From Microbacterium keratanolyticum (lineage in GTDB: Bacteria; Actinomycetota; Actinomycetes; Actinomycetales; Microbacteriaceae): a DNA stretch of 64,000 nucleotides. The notes beneath the pieces are model-generated. The model was not told the origin of the DNA and ran no database searches. It saw nothing but the letters and a program-made list of their open reading frames with translations. The translations under genes and the position numbers were made by a program. The DNA lies in contig NZ_JAFBBQ010000001.1 of assembly GCF_016907255.1 (NCBI RefSeq), positions 2,852,001-2,916,000 on the forward strand, written 5' to 3'. Below, in pieces: positions 10,464 through 18,377 of the stretch; positions within the stretch are counted from its first letter, which is position 1, and each line of letters begins with the position of its first letter.

Positions 10464-10679
10464 ATGAACCTCGCCTCCCAGATCGTGATGGCAGCCGCCG
10501 AGGCAGAACACGGCAACGTCGCGCTCGAGACGCTGATCTTCGGTGTCATCGCCGCCCTCATCTTCGGTCTCCTTGCGATTGTGACCATGTCGTACCGCAA
10601 TGTGGCGAACCGCCACTCCGCCAAGGCTGAGGCCTGGGCTGCGAAGCACGGCAAGCATGGAGCAGGTCACGGCCACTAG
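10464..10679 (+). CDS. small single-pass membrane protein with His-rich tail
   Basis: A 71-residue protein with a good Shine-Dalgarno AGGAG (10454-10458) before the ATG. One hydrophobic helix spans about residues 23-43, followed by YRNVANRHSAKAEAWAAKHG and a terminal His/Gly-rich KHGAGHGH. It resembles uncharacterised small membrane proteins found before nadD in related actinobacteria, but the function is unknown. Its TAG stop forms part of the nadD -10 hexamer, so the two genes abut closely. Confidence 0.75.
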   Translation: MNLASQIVMAAAEAEHGNVALETLIFGVIAALIFGLLAIVTMSYRNVANRHSAKAEAWAAKHGKHGAGHGH

Positions 10680-10682
10680 GCT
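10677..10682 (+). promoter_or_regulatory. -10 element of nadD
   Basis: TAGGCT, whose TAG is also the stop codon of the upstream small gene, ends six bases before the nadD ATG at 10689. It predicts a leaderless start for the nadD cluster. Confidence 0.6.
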
Positions 10683-10688
10683 TCGCGC

Positions 10689-11288
10689 ATGACGACGACC
10701 ACTCGTACACCGCGCATCGGCGTGATGGGTGGCACTTTCGACCCCATTCACCATGGCCACCTCGTGGCGGCGAGTGAGGTTGCGCACTCCTTCGATCTCG
10801 ACGAGGTCGTGTTCGTGCCCACGGGTGAGCCCTGGCACAAAGACGACGTCACGTTCAGTGAGCATCGTTATCTGATGACGGTGATCGCGACAGCATCCAA
10901 CCCGAACTTCACTGTGAGTCGTGTCGACATCGATCGTGACGGACCCACCTACACGATCGACACACTGCGCGATCTGAAGGCTCAGCGGCCGGAGGCGGAG
11001 TTCTTCTTCATCTCCGGTGCCGACGCCGTAGCGCAGATTCTCAGCTGGAGGGATCATGATGAGTTGTGGGACCTGGCGCACTTCGTCGCCGTGTCCCGTC
11101 CAGGGCACGTGCTCAGCACGGACGGACTTCCCAGTGATGACGTGAGTCAACTGGAAGTTCCGGCTCTGGCCATCTCGTCAACGAACTGCCGGGAGCGCGT
11201 CCGCGCGGGGGATCCGGTGTGGTACCTCGTTCCCGACGGGGTCGTGCAGTACATAGCGAAGCATCATCTGTATCGGAGCAAGGTATGA
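10689..11288 (+). CDS. nadD: nicotinate-nucleotide adenylyltransferase
   Basis: Adenylates nicotinate mononucleotide in NAD synthesis. The 199 residues include the nucleotidyl-transferase motif [11 protein letters not shown] at 14-24 and the closing [13 protein letters not shown] motif (the ISSTxxR signature) at about 163-175. It overlaps the next gene as ATGA and belongs to the widespread nadD...rsfS cluster. Confidence 0.96.
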   Translation: MTTTTRTPRIGVMGGTFDPIHHGHLVAASEVAHSFDLDEVVFVPTGEPWHKDDVTFSEHRYLMTVIATASNPNFTVSRVDIDRDGPTYTIDTLRDLKAQRPEAEFFFISGADAVAQILSWRDHDELWDLAHFVAVSRPGHVLSTDGLPSDDVSQLEVPALAISSTNCRERVRAGDPVWYLVPDGVVQYIAKHHLYRSKV

Positions 11289-12493
11289 GCACATCGGATC
11301 AGCCCGAATCTGGTTCGCTTACCCGCAAGCAGCTGCGTGAGGTGCGCCTCACCGGCTCGACACCTGTGGCGACCCCGCAGTCAGGCGCCGCGCCCGCCTC
11401 AGCGCAGCCCGCCGGGCGCGTTGCCGTCGACGTCGAGACCGCACCCACGGTCACCCCTGTCGTCCCGGCTGCGCCCCTTCCGCGTGCCGCCGAACCGATC
11501 GAGGTTCCCCCTGCGGCCACCGTCGAAGCCGTCACCACGCCCGACGCCCCGATGACGCGCAAGCGTGCGCGTGCAGAAGAGCGTCTGCGGACGGGGTCCA
11601 TCGCGACGGGATCCGAGCCCGGCTCTGCTCCGGCAGCGGATGCCACACCCGCAGCTGCCCCTGTTCGCGACGAGGCCTCATCCGCGCCCATCGCCTCCGT
11701 TCCGGTGATGCCGTCGGCGCCGGCGGCGAACGTTCCCACGTTCACTGCGCCGGCGTTCGATGCACCGGCCGAGCCGGAAGCAGAGACGATCTCCTGGGAC
11801 TCGCCGGTCTCGAAGGAGTCGGTGTCAGCACTCTTTGACCGTCCGGCAGAAGAGCCTGCGCCGTTCGGAACTCCTTCTTTCGGCGACCTTCCGTTCGACC
11901 GCCAGACCGGTGAGGTCGAGGTCGCTCCTGCCGTCGCGGAGAACGCACCGCAGCCCCAGGTTGCACCCCTGCCGCAGGATTCGCGCCCGAAGGTCAATCC
12001 CGGATTCGGTGAGGCGCTTCTCGCGAAGGAAGAGCCGCGGGCTCCGCGTCCCTCGAACTCCTTCGGCGAGTTGCTCACGGCCGGCGATTCCACGGGTTCT
12101 TCGCGCGTCGCGCCGAGTGCTCTGATCTACAGCCAGACCCCTGGCGCCGGATCCCTCTCCGGGCCGGTGCCGACGACGGGCGAGATCCTCATCACCGGCA
12201 TGATGTCACTGCCCGATGGCATCGGCTCGCAGGGCCACGCCATCGGCGCCGCAGACGGCAAAGAGGTCGACGCTGTCCTCCTCGACGGTGAGATCCCCGC
12301 CGCATCCTCTCCCGTGCCGATCGCGGCAAGTTCCGCGATCAGCACCATCAAGCCCGCCGGCGAGGTCATCCGCCCGCCGGAGCCCGACAAGGGCAACAAG
12401 CTCATGTTGGCGCTGACGATCACCGCGGGCGCGCTTGCGCTCGCTCTCGTCGGTGCCCTCGTGGTCGCCTTCACAACAGGAGTCTTCTCGTAA
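11285..12493 (+). CDS. disordered Pro/Ala-rich membrane-anchored protein
   Basis: A 402-residue protein with no recognised domain. It starts with a short basic segment ([13 protein letters not shown]) that is repeated in spirit at about residues 95-105 ([15 protein letters not shown]). A long Ala/Pro/Glu/Val-rich stretch with no predicted fold runs to about 365. A single hydrophobic helix lies at about 375-397 and the protein ends at the membrane. This suggests a tail-anchored cytoplasmic protein of unknown role. The gene is coupled on both sides: its ATG overlaps the nadD stop and its TAA overlaps the rsfS ATG. Proteins of this kind diverge quickly, so homologues may be hard to find. Confidence 0.8.
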   Translation: MSTSDQPESGSLTRKQLREVRLTGSTPVATPQSGAAPASAQPAGRVAVDVETAPTVTPVVPAAPLPRAAEPIEVPPAATVEAVTTPDAPMTRKRARAEERLRTGSIATGSEPGSAPAADATPAAAPVRDEASSAPIASVPVMPSAPAANVPTFTAPAFDAPAEPEAETISWDSPVSKESVSALFDRPAEEPAPFGTPSFGDLPFDRQTGEVEVAPAVAENAPQPQVAPLPQDSRPKVNPGFGEALLAKEEPRAPRPSNSFGELLTAGDSTGSSRVAPSALIYSQTPGAGSLSGPVPTTGEILITGMMSLPDGIGSQGHAIGAADGKEVDAVLLDGEIPAASSPVPIAASSAISTIKPAGEVIRPPEPDKGNKLMLALTITAGALALALVGALVVAFTTGVFS

Positions 12494-12870
12494 TGCAGTC
12501 ACCAGAAACCGCAGCCCGCATGCTGCAGCTCGCAGCCGATGCCGCGGTGTCGAAGGGCGGCGAGGATCTCGTCGCCCTGAACGTGTCGGAGCCGCTTCCG
12601 CTCGTCGACATCTTCCTCATCGTCACGGGTAACAGCGAGCGCAACGTCGCCGCGATCGCCGACGAGATCGAAGACAAGCTGATCGAAGCCGGTCACAAGC
12701 GAGTCCGTCGCGAGGGCCGCACCGAGGCGCGCTGGGTTCTGCTCGACTTCGGCGACCTCGTCGTGCACATCTTCCATGAAGAAGAACGCAGCTACTACGA
12801 TCTCGAGCGCCTCTGGAAGGACTGCCCGACGGTCCCGATCGAGACCGCAAGCCCCGTCGCAGGGGAGTAG
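12493..12870 (+). CDS. rsfS: ribosome silencing factor RsfS
   Basis: Binds L14 on the 50S subunit and blocks 30S joining, shutting down translation in starvation. The 125 residues carry the DUF143 signatures VALNVSEPLPLVDIFLIVTGNS at about 27-48 and WVLLDFGDLVVHIFHEEERSYYDLERLW at about 75-102. The ATG overlaps the previous stop by one base. It is the last gene before tRNA-Ala. Confidence 0.96.
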   Translation: MQSPETAARMLQLAADAAVSKGGEDLVALNVSEPLPLVDIFLIVTGNSERNVAAIADEIEDKLIEAGHKRVRREGRTEARWVLLDFGDLVVHIFHEEERSYYDLERLWKDCPTVPIETASPVAGE

Positions 12871-12880
12871 CGAAGCGGCA

Positions 12881-12935
12881 ACACGCCCGGTTGATCGCAG
12901 GAGGTCCCTCGATTGGGAATCGTCGCCGGGCGTGT
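12881..12935 (+). repeat. nested inverted repeat between rsfS and tRNA-Ala
   Basis: ACACGCCCGG (12881-12890) and CCGGGCGTGT (12926-12935) are perfect 10-bp arms 35 bases apart. A small hairpin CGATT-GGG-AATCG (12910-12922) lies inside. No T-run follows. It could end rsfS transcripts. Its right arm overlaps the spacer and the first base of the putative -10 of the tRNA promoter. Confidence 0.6.
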
Positions 12936-12940
12936 AGTAC
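12913..12940 (+). promoter_or_regulatory. possible tRNA-Ala promoter
   Basis: TTGGGA (12913-12918) and TAGTAC (12935-12940) are 16 bases apart, and transcription would start about 35 bases before the tRNA. Both hexamers are imperfect. Confidence 0.4.
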
Positions 12941-12980
12941 GCTTATCAAGTTGTCGCGGTGAAGATCGCAGCAGCAAGAT

Positions 12981-13053
12981 GGGCCTGTGGCGCAGCTGGT
13001 AGCGCACCTGCATGGCATGCAGGGGGTCAGGGGTTCGAGTCCCCTCAGGTCCA
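12981..13053 (+). tRNA. tRNA-Ala (anticodon GGC)
   Basis: The 73-base cloverleaf is complete. Acceptor GGGCCTG (12981-12987) pairs with CAGGTCC (13046-13052), the D stem is GCGC/GCGC, the anticodon stem is CCTGC/GCAGG with loop ATGGCAT, and the T stem is AGGGG/CCCCT with loop TTCGAGT. Anticodon GGC is at 13014-13016 and the discriminator A at 13053. CCA is not encoded (CAAAC follows the discriminator region). It reads GCC codons, the most used Ala codons here. Confidence 0.97.
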
Positions 13054-13062
13054 CAAACAGAT

Positions 13063-13085
13063 CCCCGGTTCGCCGGGGGTTTTTT
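13063..13085 (+). terminator. intrinsic terminator of tRNA-Ala
   Basis: CCCCGG-TTCG-CCGGGG hairpin (13063-13078) is followed by a run of six T residues at 13080-13085. A textbook terminator nine bases after the tRNA. Confidence 0.92.
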
Positions 13086-13152
13086 GTGCCCGCACATCAC
13101 GCTCCGACGGCCGTGGGCGTCCGCGACGTCGCGCAACTGGGAGGATGTTCGG

Positions 13153-14085
13153 ATGGACCACTCGATTGACACTGCTGTGCCGGCATCGGGGGAGCAGTAC
13201 GTGCTCCGCGATGGGGGGTATGTGGCGCATATCGCGTCAATCGGCGCCTCGGTGCGCGGGCTCACCCACGAGGGGCGAGATCTGATCGTTCCCTTCGACG
13301 CAGACGAGGTGCGACCGGTGTATCGCGGAGCGATGCTTGCGCCCTGGCCGAATCGGGTGGTTGGCGGCTCGTACGCCTGGGCGGGTGAGGCGCAGCAGTT
13401 GCCGTTGAACGAGGTGGCGCGCTCCCACGCACTGCATGGCCTGGTGGCCTGGTCACGGTTTGCGCCTGTCGCGCAGACCGAGAGCGAGGTCACGCTGGTC
13501 GCCGTGATTGAACCGCAGCAGGGGTATCCGTATCGCGTGAAGGTCGTCGTGCACTTCGCTGTGACGGAGGCTGGCCTGTCAACGCAGGTGTCGGCGACCA
13601 ACGTCGGTGGTGGGCGGGCGCCTTTCGGTGTTGCTCCCCACCCGTACCTCGTTGCGGGCGAGGGTCTGGTTGACGATTGGCGGCTGGAGCTTCCGGCGGA
13701 TGTCGTCATGACAGTCACCGAGGATCGACTCATTCCCGTGGGCCTCGTGCCTGTGCACGAGGGGGCGTTCGATTTCCGTGCGGCTCGACCGATCGCGGAC
13801 ACCTTCATCGATCACGCTTTCACGGGGCTCTCGCGCACCGATGGTCGCGCCACCGTGCGGCTGACAACGCCGGCCGGGGCGGGCGTTGGCATGTCATGGG
13901 GCGCGGAGTGCGGTTGGGTGCAGGTGCACACCGCTGACAACCCGGTACTTCCGGCAAGCCACCGTGCCGGCCTCGCGGTCGAACCTATGACGTGCCCGCC
14001 TGATGCTTTCAACAGCGGAACGGATCTGATCACGCTTGACGCGGGTGAGTCGACAACTGCCGAGTGGGTGATCTTCGCGATCTGA
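13153..14085 (+). CDS. aldose 1-epimerase family protein
   Basis: Interconverts alpha and beta anomers of aldoses. The 310 residues follow the galactose-mutarotase-like fold, with the RSHALHG motif (catalytic His region) at about 90-96, APHPY at about 161-165, and AVEPMTCPPDAF carrying the catalytic Glu at about 275. The ATG at 13153 has GGGAGGA seven bases upstream. Longer versions of the frame would run back into the tRNA and are rejected. It is the first gene of a small sugar-use block. The following MFS gene has its own operator-like palindrome. The exact sugar cannot be told. Confidence 0.88.
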   Translation: MDHSIDTAVPASGEQYVLRDGGYVAHIASIGASVRGLTHEGRDLIVPFDADEVRPVYRGAMLAPWPNRVVGGSYAWAGEAQQLPLNEVARSHALHGLVAWSRFAPVAQTESEVTLVAVIEPQQGYPYRVKVVVHFAVTEAGLSTQVSATNVGGGRAPFGVAPHPYLVAGEGLVDDWRLELPADVVMTVTEDRLIPVGLVPVHEGAFDFRAARPIADTFIDHAFTGLSRTDGRATVRLTTPAGAGVGMSWGAECGWVQVHTADNPVLPASHRAGLAVEPMTCPPDAFNSGTDLITLDAGESTTAEWVIFAI

Positions 14086-14128
14086 TTGTCGCGCCGCGCC
14101 TCCCTGGAGGCCCACGCGTTGCTAATGT

Positions 14129-14148
14129 GGGTTGCCACGTGGCAACCC
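14129..14148. promoter_or_regulatory. 20-bp perfect palindrome, likely operator of the MFS-GH2 operon
   Basis: GGGTTGCCACGTGGCAACCC is a perfect dyad centred on CG, 29 bases before the MFS ATG. A -10-like TAATGT (14123-14128) abuts it, so a protein bound there would block the transcription start. The TTGnnA-CG-TnnCAA form is typical of LacI-family operators. No regulator gene is adjacent. Confidence 0.7.
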
Positions 14149-14177
14149 GACCACTCCCCAGCGAGAAGGACCCGACG

Positions 14178-15506
14178 ATGACGTCACCCTCACCGCGCAG
14201 CGACGTCCTCCCGTCGACGCCGAACGCACCAGACCGCATCGGCGCCCGCGCCTGGTGGGCAATCATCATCGTCGGTCTCGTCGGCCAGGTGGCCTGGGTC
14301 GTCGAGAACATGTACCTCAACGTATTCGTGTACGAGCGGATCACGCAGGACCCCACGATCATCGCCGTGATGGTGGCGTTCAGTGCGATTGCTGCGACCT
14401 TCGCCACGATCATCGTCGGCGCATGGTCGGATCGCAGCGGACGCCGTCGTCGCTTCGTCACGATCGGGTATGTGCTCTGGGGCGCGTCGACGGCCGCTTT
14501 TGGCCTTCTCGCGCCGCCGTCCGGCGCCGTCGCGGCCCCTTTCGTCATCGCAGCGATCGTTGGGATCATCGCGCTGGACTGCATCATGAGTCTGATCGGA
14601 TCTGGCGCGAACAGCGCTGCATTCGGAGCGTGGGTGACCGACGTCACGACACCCCGCACCCGTGGCCTCGCCGATGCGGTGCTCGCGATGATGCCTCTCC
14701 TCGCGATGCTTCTCGTCTTCGCGACGCTCGACGGACTCACCCGCCAGGGCGACTGGCGTCTCTTCTTCTGCATCACAGGCGGTGCGACGATCATCAGTGG
14801 CATCGTCGGCGGCATGTTGATGCGCGATGTTCCGAAGATTCCGTCCGTTGATGACGAGGAGTCAGTGTGGCGCCGGATGCTCGTTGGCTTCCGGCCGTCT
14901 ACAATGCGCGCGAACCCCAGCCTCTACGCCACTTTCGGGATGATCCTCGTACTCGCCACGGCGTCGCAGGTGTTCCTGCCATATGTGATCATCTACTTGC
15001 AGTACGGACTGCAGGTCGACTCCTACGCCCTTGTGCTCGGCGTCTCGCTCATCGTGGCATCGCTCATCAGTGTGCTCGGCGGCGTTCTGATGAATCGTGT
15101 GGGCAAGCGTCGGATGCTTCTTCCCTCCGCCGTGCTCTTCGCGGCCGGACTGCTCGGAATGTTCTTGGCGCGCGAATCAGTGTGGGTGATCACGGCAGCG
15201 GCGATCGCTCTTGGTGGCATGATGATCGCGTTCGCGGCCGCATCCGCAATCGCCCGCGATGAGACGCCCCAGGGCCACGCGGGCATGGTGCAGGGGCTGC
15301 GAATGGTGGCCGGAGTGATGATTCCGATGATGATCGGTCCGTTCATCGGAGCCTGGGTCATCGTCGGCTCAGGGCAGACCTATGTCGACCTCGGTGTCGA
15401 GCGTCCCGTGCCCGGACCCGAGATCTTCCTTGCCTCCGCGATCGTGCTGGTGCTAGTGCCGGTGCTGCAGTTCTTCCACGACCGCGCTCAGGAGCGCGCG
15501 CGGTGA
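14178..15506 (+). CDS. MFS transporter, sugar-linked
   Basis: A 442-residue major-facilitator membrane protein with about twelve hydrophobic helices. The loop after helix 2 carries WSDRSGRRRR, the MFS motif A (GxxxDRxGRR type), and an equivalent appears in the second half (NRVGKRR). The ATG at 14178 follows GAGAAGGA. Upstream in-frame codons run through the palindrome and are rejected. The stop overlaps the start of a GH2 glycosidase, so import of a glycoside that the GH2 enzyme then cleaves is a reasonable inference. Confidence 0.87.
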   Translation: MTSPSPRSDVLPSTPNAPDRIGARAWWAIIIVGLVGQVAWVVENMYLNVFVYERITQDPTIIAVMVAFSAIAATFATIIVGAWSDRSGRRRRFVTIGYVLWGASTAAFGLLAPPSGAVAAPFVIAAIVGIIALDCIMSLIGSGANSAAFGAWVTDVTTPRTRGLADAVLAMMPLLAMLLVFATLDGLTRQGDWRLFFCITGGATIISGIVGGMLMRDVPKIPSVDDEESVWRRMLVGFRPSTMRANPSLYATFGMILVLATASQVFLPYVIIYLQYGLQVDSYALVLGVSLIVASLISVLGGVLMNRVGKRRMLLPSAVLFAAGLLGMFLARESVWVITAAAIALGGMMIAFAAASAIARDETPQGHAGMVQGLRMVAGVMIPMMIGPFIGAWVIVGSGQTYVDLGVERPVPGPEIFLASAIVLVLVPVLQFFHDRAQERAR

Positions 15507-17263
15507 GTACTGAGATCCCGCTGGCCGAGTATCCGCGCCCCCAACTTCGACGCGATGAATTCGAGATCCTCAACGGAACGTGGGAGTGCGCCTTCACAGA
15601 GGCAGGCGTGCGCCCGGCATCGTGGGATCAGAAGATCCTCGTGCCTTTCTCTCCTGAAACGACGCTCTCAGGAGTCGAACGACAGCTCCTGCCCCATGAG
15701 ACCCTCTGGTACCGCCGGTCTCTTGCGCACCGAAACCGCCCTGGCGAGCGAACGATCTTGCATTTCGGCGCGGTCGATCAGTCGTGCTCGGTGTACGTCA
15801 ACGGCATCCGCGTCGGCTCGCACACCGGGGGTTATCTGCCGTTCGCAATTGACGTCTCCGAGGCTCTCGGTGATGGCAGCGAGCACGAGCTGATCGTCGA
15901 AGTGCGAGACGTCAGCGACACCTCGCACCACTCCGTCGGCAAGCAGCGCCTGAAGAACGGGGGTATCTGGTACCGAGCTCAGTCGGGTATCTGGCAGACC
16001 GTCTGGCTCGAGCGGGTGCCAGAACAACACATCACGGCTCTGCGTATGCGCACACCCGAGACGCGCGTCGGAATGCAGCGCGCTGAAGTCGAGCTCACGG
16101 TCGAGTGTTCTGCAGACGACGCGGTGCCCGTCGCGGTCATCGTCACGGACGATGGCCACCAGATCGCGGCTGCTTCGGGCATGACAGGAACGGCGCTTCA
16201 TATCCCCATCGCAGACCCGCGCCTGTGGTCGCCCGATGACCCGCATCTCTACGACCTCGAGATCACGGTTGGCGCCGACGAGGTCCGCAGCTACGTGGGA
16301 ATCCGCAGCGTTGATGTTGCCCCCGATGCCCTCGGTGTGCCACGGCTGCGCCTGAACGGCGTGCCATACCCGCACATCGGCGTGCTCGACCAGGGCTACT
16401 GGGAAGACGGGCTGTATACCGCGCGAGACGATGAGGCTCTCGTCCGCGACATCCGGGAGATGAAGGACCTCGGCTTCACGATGCTTCGCAAGCACATCAA
16501 GATCGAGCCGCTGCGCTGGTACCACCACTGCGATCGTGTGGGCATGCTCGTCTGGCAGGACGCGGTCAACGGTGGCACGACGTACAAGCCCTGGGTGATC
16601 TCAACCCCGGTCATCTCGCCCCGCATCGGGTGGTCTGACCGGCACCACCGCATCTTCGGACGTTCCCACGCTGAGGGCCGTGAGCAGCTACTCCGCGAGC
16701 TCGACGAGATGATCCGGCATCTGTCGAACGCGCCTTCGATCGTGACGTGGGTGCCCTTCAACGAGGGGTGGGGACAGTTCGATGCCGCACAGGCCGCCGA
16801 GCGTGTCAGGCGGCTCGATCCCGATCGGATCATCGACCATGCGAGCGGATGGCACGACCAGCGAGCCGGGGATCTGCGCAGCCTGCATGTCTACTTTCAG
16901 CCGATCCGCCCCGCGCGCTGGTGGGGGCGCGATGGCCGGGCGTTGGTGATCTCGGAGTACGGTGGGTACAGTCTGCGCCTCCCCGGCCATCGCTATCCGC
17001 CACGGCACTTCGGCTACCGTCGAATGAAGACGCGCGACGAGTTCACCGAAGCATATGCGCGTCTCCACGAGCGGGAGGTCATCCCCGCGATCCGCCACGG
17101 CCTCTCTGCCACGGTGTACACGCAGCTCGCTGATGTCGAAGACGAGTCGAACGGACTGCTCACCGCGAATCGGGAGGAGTTGAAGGCGGATGCCGCAACG
17201 GTGCGGCGTCTCAACGCGCAGTTCCGTGCGGAGTTTGACGCGGCGGTGATCGCACTGCCGTGA
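15503..17263 (+). CDS. glycoside hydrolase family 2 protein (beta-galactosidase/glucuronidase-like)
   Basis: A 586-residue cytosolic retaining glycosidase with GH2 architecture: a sugar-binding jelly roll (about 15-190), an immunoglobulin-like sandwich (about 190-285) and a TIM barrel. The acid/base is E421 in FNEGWGQ and the predicted nucleophile is E485 in ISEYGGY. No signal peptide is present, so it acts on imported substrate. The GTG start overlaps the MFS stop (GTGA). The short form with NEGWGQ is found in many putative GH2 enzymes of soil actinobacteria. The natural substrate is unknown. Confidence 0.88.
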   Translation: MSTEIPLAEYPRPQLRRDEFEILNGTWECAFTEAGVRPASWDQKILVPFSPETTLSGVERQLLPHETLWYRRSLAHRNRPGERTILHFGAVDQSCSVYVNGIRVGSHTGGYLPFAIDVSEALGDGSEHELIVEVRDVSDTSHHSVGKQRLKNGGIWYRAQSGIWQTVWLERVPEQHITALRMRTPETRVGMQRAEVELTVECSADDAVPVAVIVTDDGHQIAAASGMTGTALHIPIADPRLWSPDDPHLYDLEITVGADEVRSYVGIRSVDVAPDALGVPRLRLNGVPYPHIGVLDQGYWEDGLYTARDDEALVRDIREMKDLGFTMLRKHIKIEPLRWYHHCDRVGMLVWQDAVNGGTTYKPWVISTPVISPRIGWSDRHHRIFGRSHAEGREQLLRELDEMIRHLSNAPSIVTWVPFNEGWGQFDAAQAAERVRRLDPDRIIDHASGWHDQRAGDLRSLHVYFQPIRPARWWGRDGRALVISEYGGYSLRLPGHRYPPRHFGYRRMKTRDEFTEAYARLHEREVIPAIRHGLSATVYTQLADVEDESNGLLTANREELKADAATVRRLNAQFRAEFDAAVIALP

Positions 17264-17303
17264 CGCGCGGAACATTTTCGAGAGGCGCCACGTTGCTCAG
17301 AGT

Positions 17304-18371
17304 ATGGACATTCTCGACAGTCTGGTGATCGGTGCCGGGCAGGTGGGGCTATCCGCTTCGTACCATCTGACGCGGCGCGGCATCACCCACGTCGTCCTCG
17401 ATGCGAACGACGCCCCAGGCGGCGCCTGGCAGCATCGCTGGGATGCACTCACCATGCGCGACGTGCACGGTGTCGCAGAACTCCCTGATGCGCGTCCGCC
17501 GGCCCGAGACGGCCAGCGTGCGAACATCATCGTGCCGTTGTCGTTCGCCGATTATGAATGCGCGCATGACCTTCCGATCATCCGACCCGTTCGCGTTGAC
17601 GACGTGCGCGACGAGGACGGGCTGCTGGTTGTCTCGGCAGGGGAGCGGCGCTGGCTCACCCGCACGCTCGTGAATGCCACCGGCACGTGGACGCACCCGT
17701 TGCTTCCGCACTACCCGGGCATGGAGACGTTCGTCGGCGAGCAACTCCACACGGTCGACTACCCCGGCCCCGAGCACTTCCGCGGTAAGCGTGTGCTGGT
17801 GGTGGGCGGCGGAGCATCCGCTGTGCAGTTCCTCGGTGCGCTCGCACCGATCGCCGACGTACTCTGGGTGACGCGCCGCGAGCCGGTCTGGAGATCCGAC
17901 GACTTCACCCCCGAGGCGGGTGCCGCAGCAGTGGCGCTCGTCGAGCAGCGCGTGGCAGCGGGCCTTCCGCCCGAGAGTGTTGTCAGCGTCACGGGGCTGA
18001 TGTTGCGTGACCAGGAGCGCGAGGCTGAGCGCATGGGGGTCTATGCGGCCCGGATGCCGATGTTCTCCTCAGTCGAACCCGACGGCGTGCGCTGGGCGGA
18101 CGGTCGTTTCGAACCAGTCGAGGTGATCCTCTGGGCGACCGGCTTCCGCCCCGCAATCAGCCACCTCGCCCCGCTGAAGCTGCGCAGCCCGCAGGGCGGC
18201 ATTCAACTCGACCGCGCGGGTCGAGGAACCACGGCCGTCGCAGACCCTCGTGTGCAGATGGTCGGCTACGGACCTTCCGCGAGCACGATCGGCGCGAATC
18301 GCGCGGGTCGCGCCGCGGCTCGCGGTGTGAGTGAAGCACTCACCGCACAGCAGGCGCTGCCGGTCGTCTGA
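17304..18371 (+). CDS. FAD-dependent oxidoreductase (flavin monooxygenase-like)
   Basis: A 355-residue protein with two Rossmann folds. GAGQVG at about 10-15 binds FAD, and VVGGGASAVQF at about 165-175 binds NAD(P)H. The FMO-type segment LWATGFRPAISHL lies at about 275-287. It resembles single-component flavin monooxygenases that act on small organic substrates. It starts 40 bases after the GH2 gene on the same strand and ends six bases from the convergent DUF2804 gene. Substrate unknown. No clear -10 lies at the usual distance, so it may be read from the GH2 operon. Confidence 0.82.
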   Translation: MDILDSLVIGAGQVGLSASYHLTRRGITHVVLDANDAPGGAWQHRWDALTMRDVHGVAELPDARPPARDGQRANIIVPLSFADYECAHDLPIIRPVRVDDVRDEDGLLVVSAGERRWLTRTLVNATGTWTHPLLPHYPGMETFVGEQLHTVDYPGPEHFRGKRVLVVGGGASAVQFLGALAPIADVLWVTRREPVWRSDDFTPEAGAAAVALVEQRVAAGLPPESVVSVTGLMLRDQEREAERMGVYAARMPMFSSVEPDGVRWADGRFEPVEVILWATGFRPAISHLAPLKLRSPQGGIQLDRAGRGTTAVADPRVQMVGYGPSASTIGANRAGRAAARGVSEALTAQQALPVV

Positions 18372-18377
18372 CGCGCC

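Noticed and set aside
13122..13133. CGCGACGTCGCG palindrome before the aldose epimerase gene
   Set aside because: A 12-bp GC-only dyad is expected by chance at this base composition, and no promoter element is placed next to it.
13012..13152. N-terminal extension of the aldose epimerase frame through tRNA-Ala
   Set aside because: The extension would translate the tRNA and its terminator. The ATG at 13153 has a proper Shine-Dalgarno.
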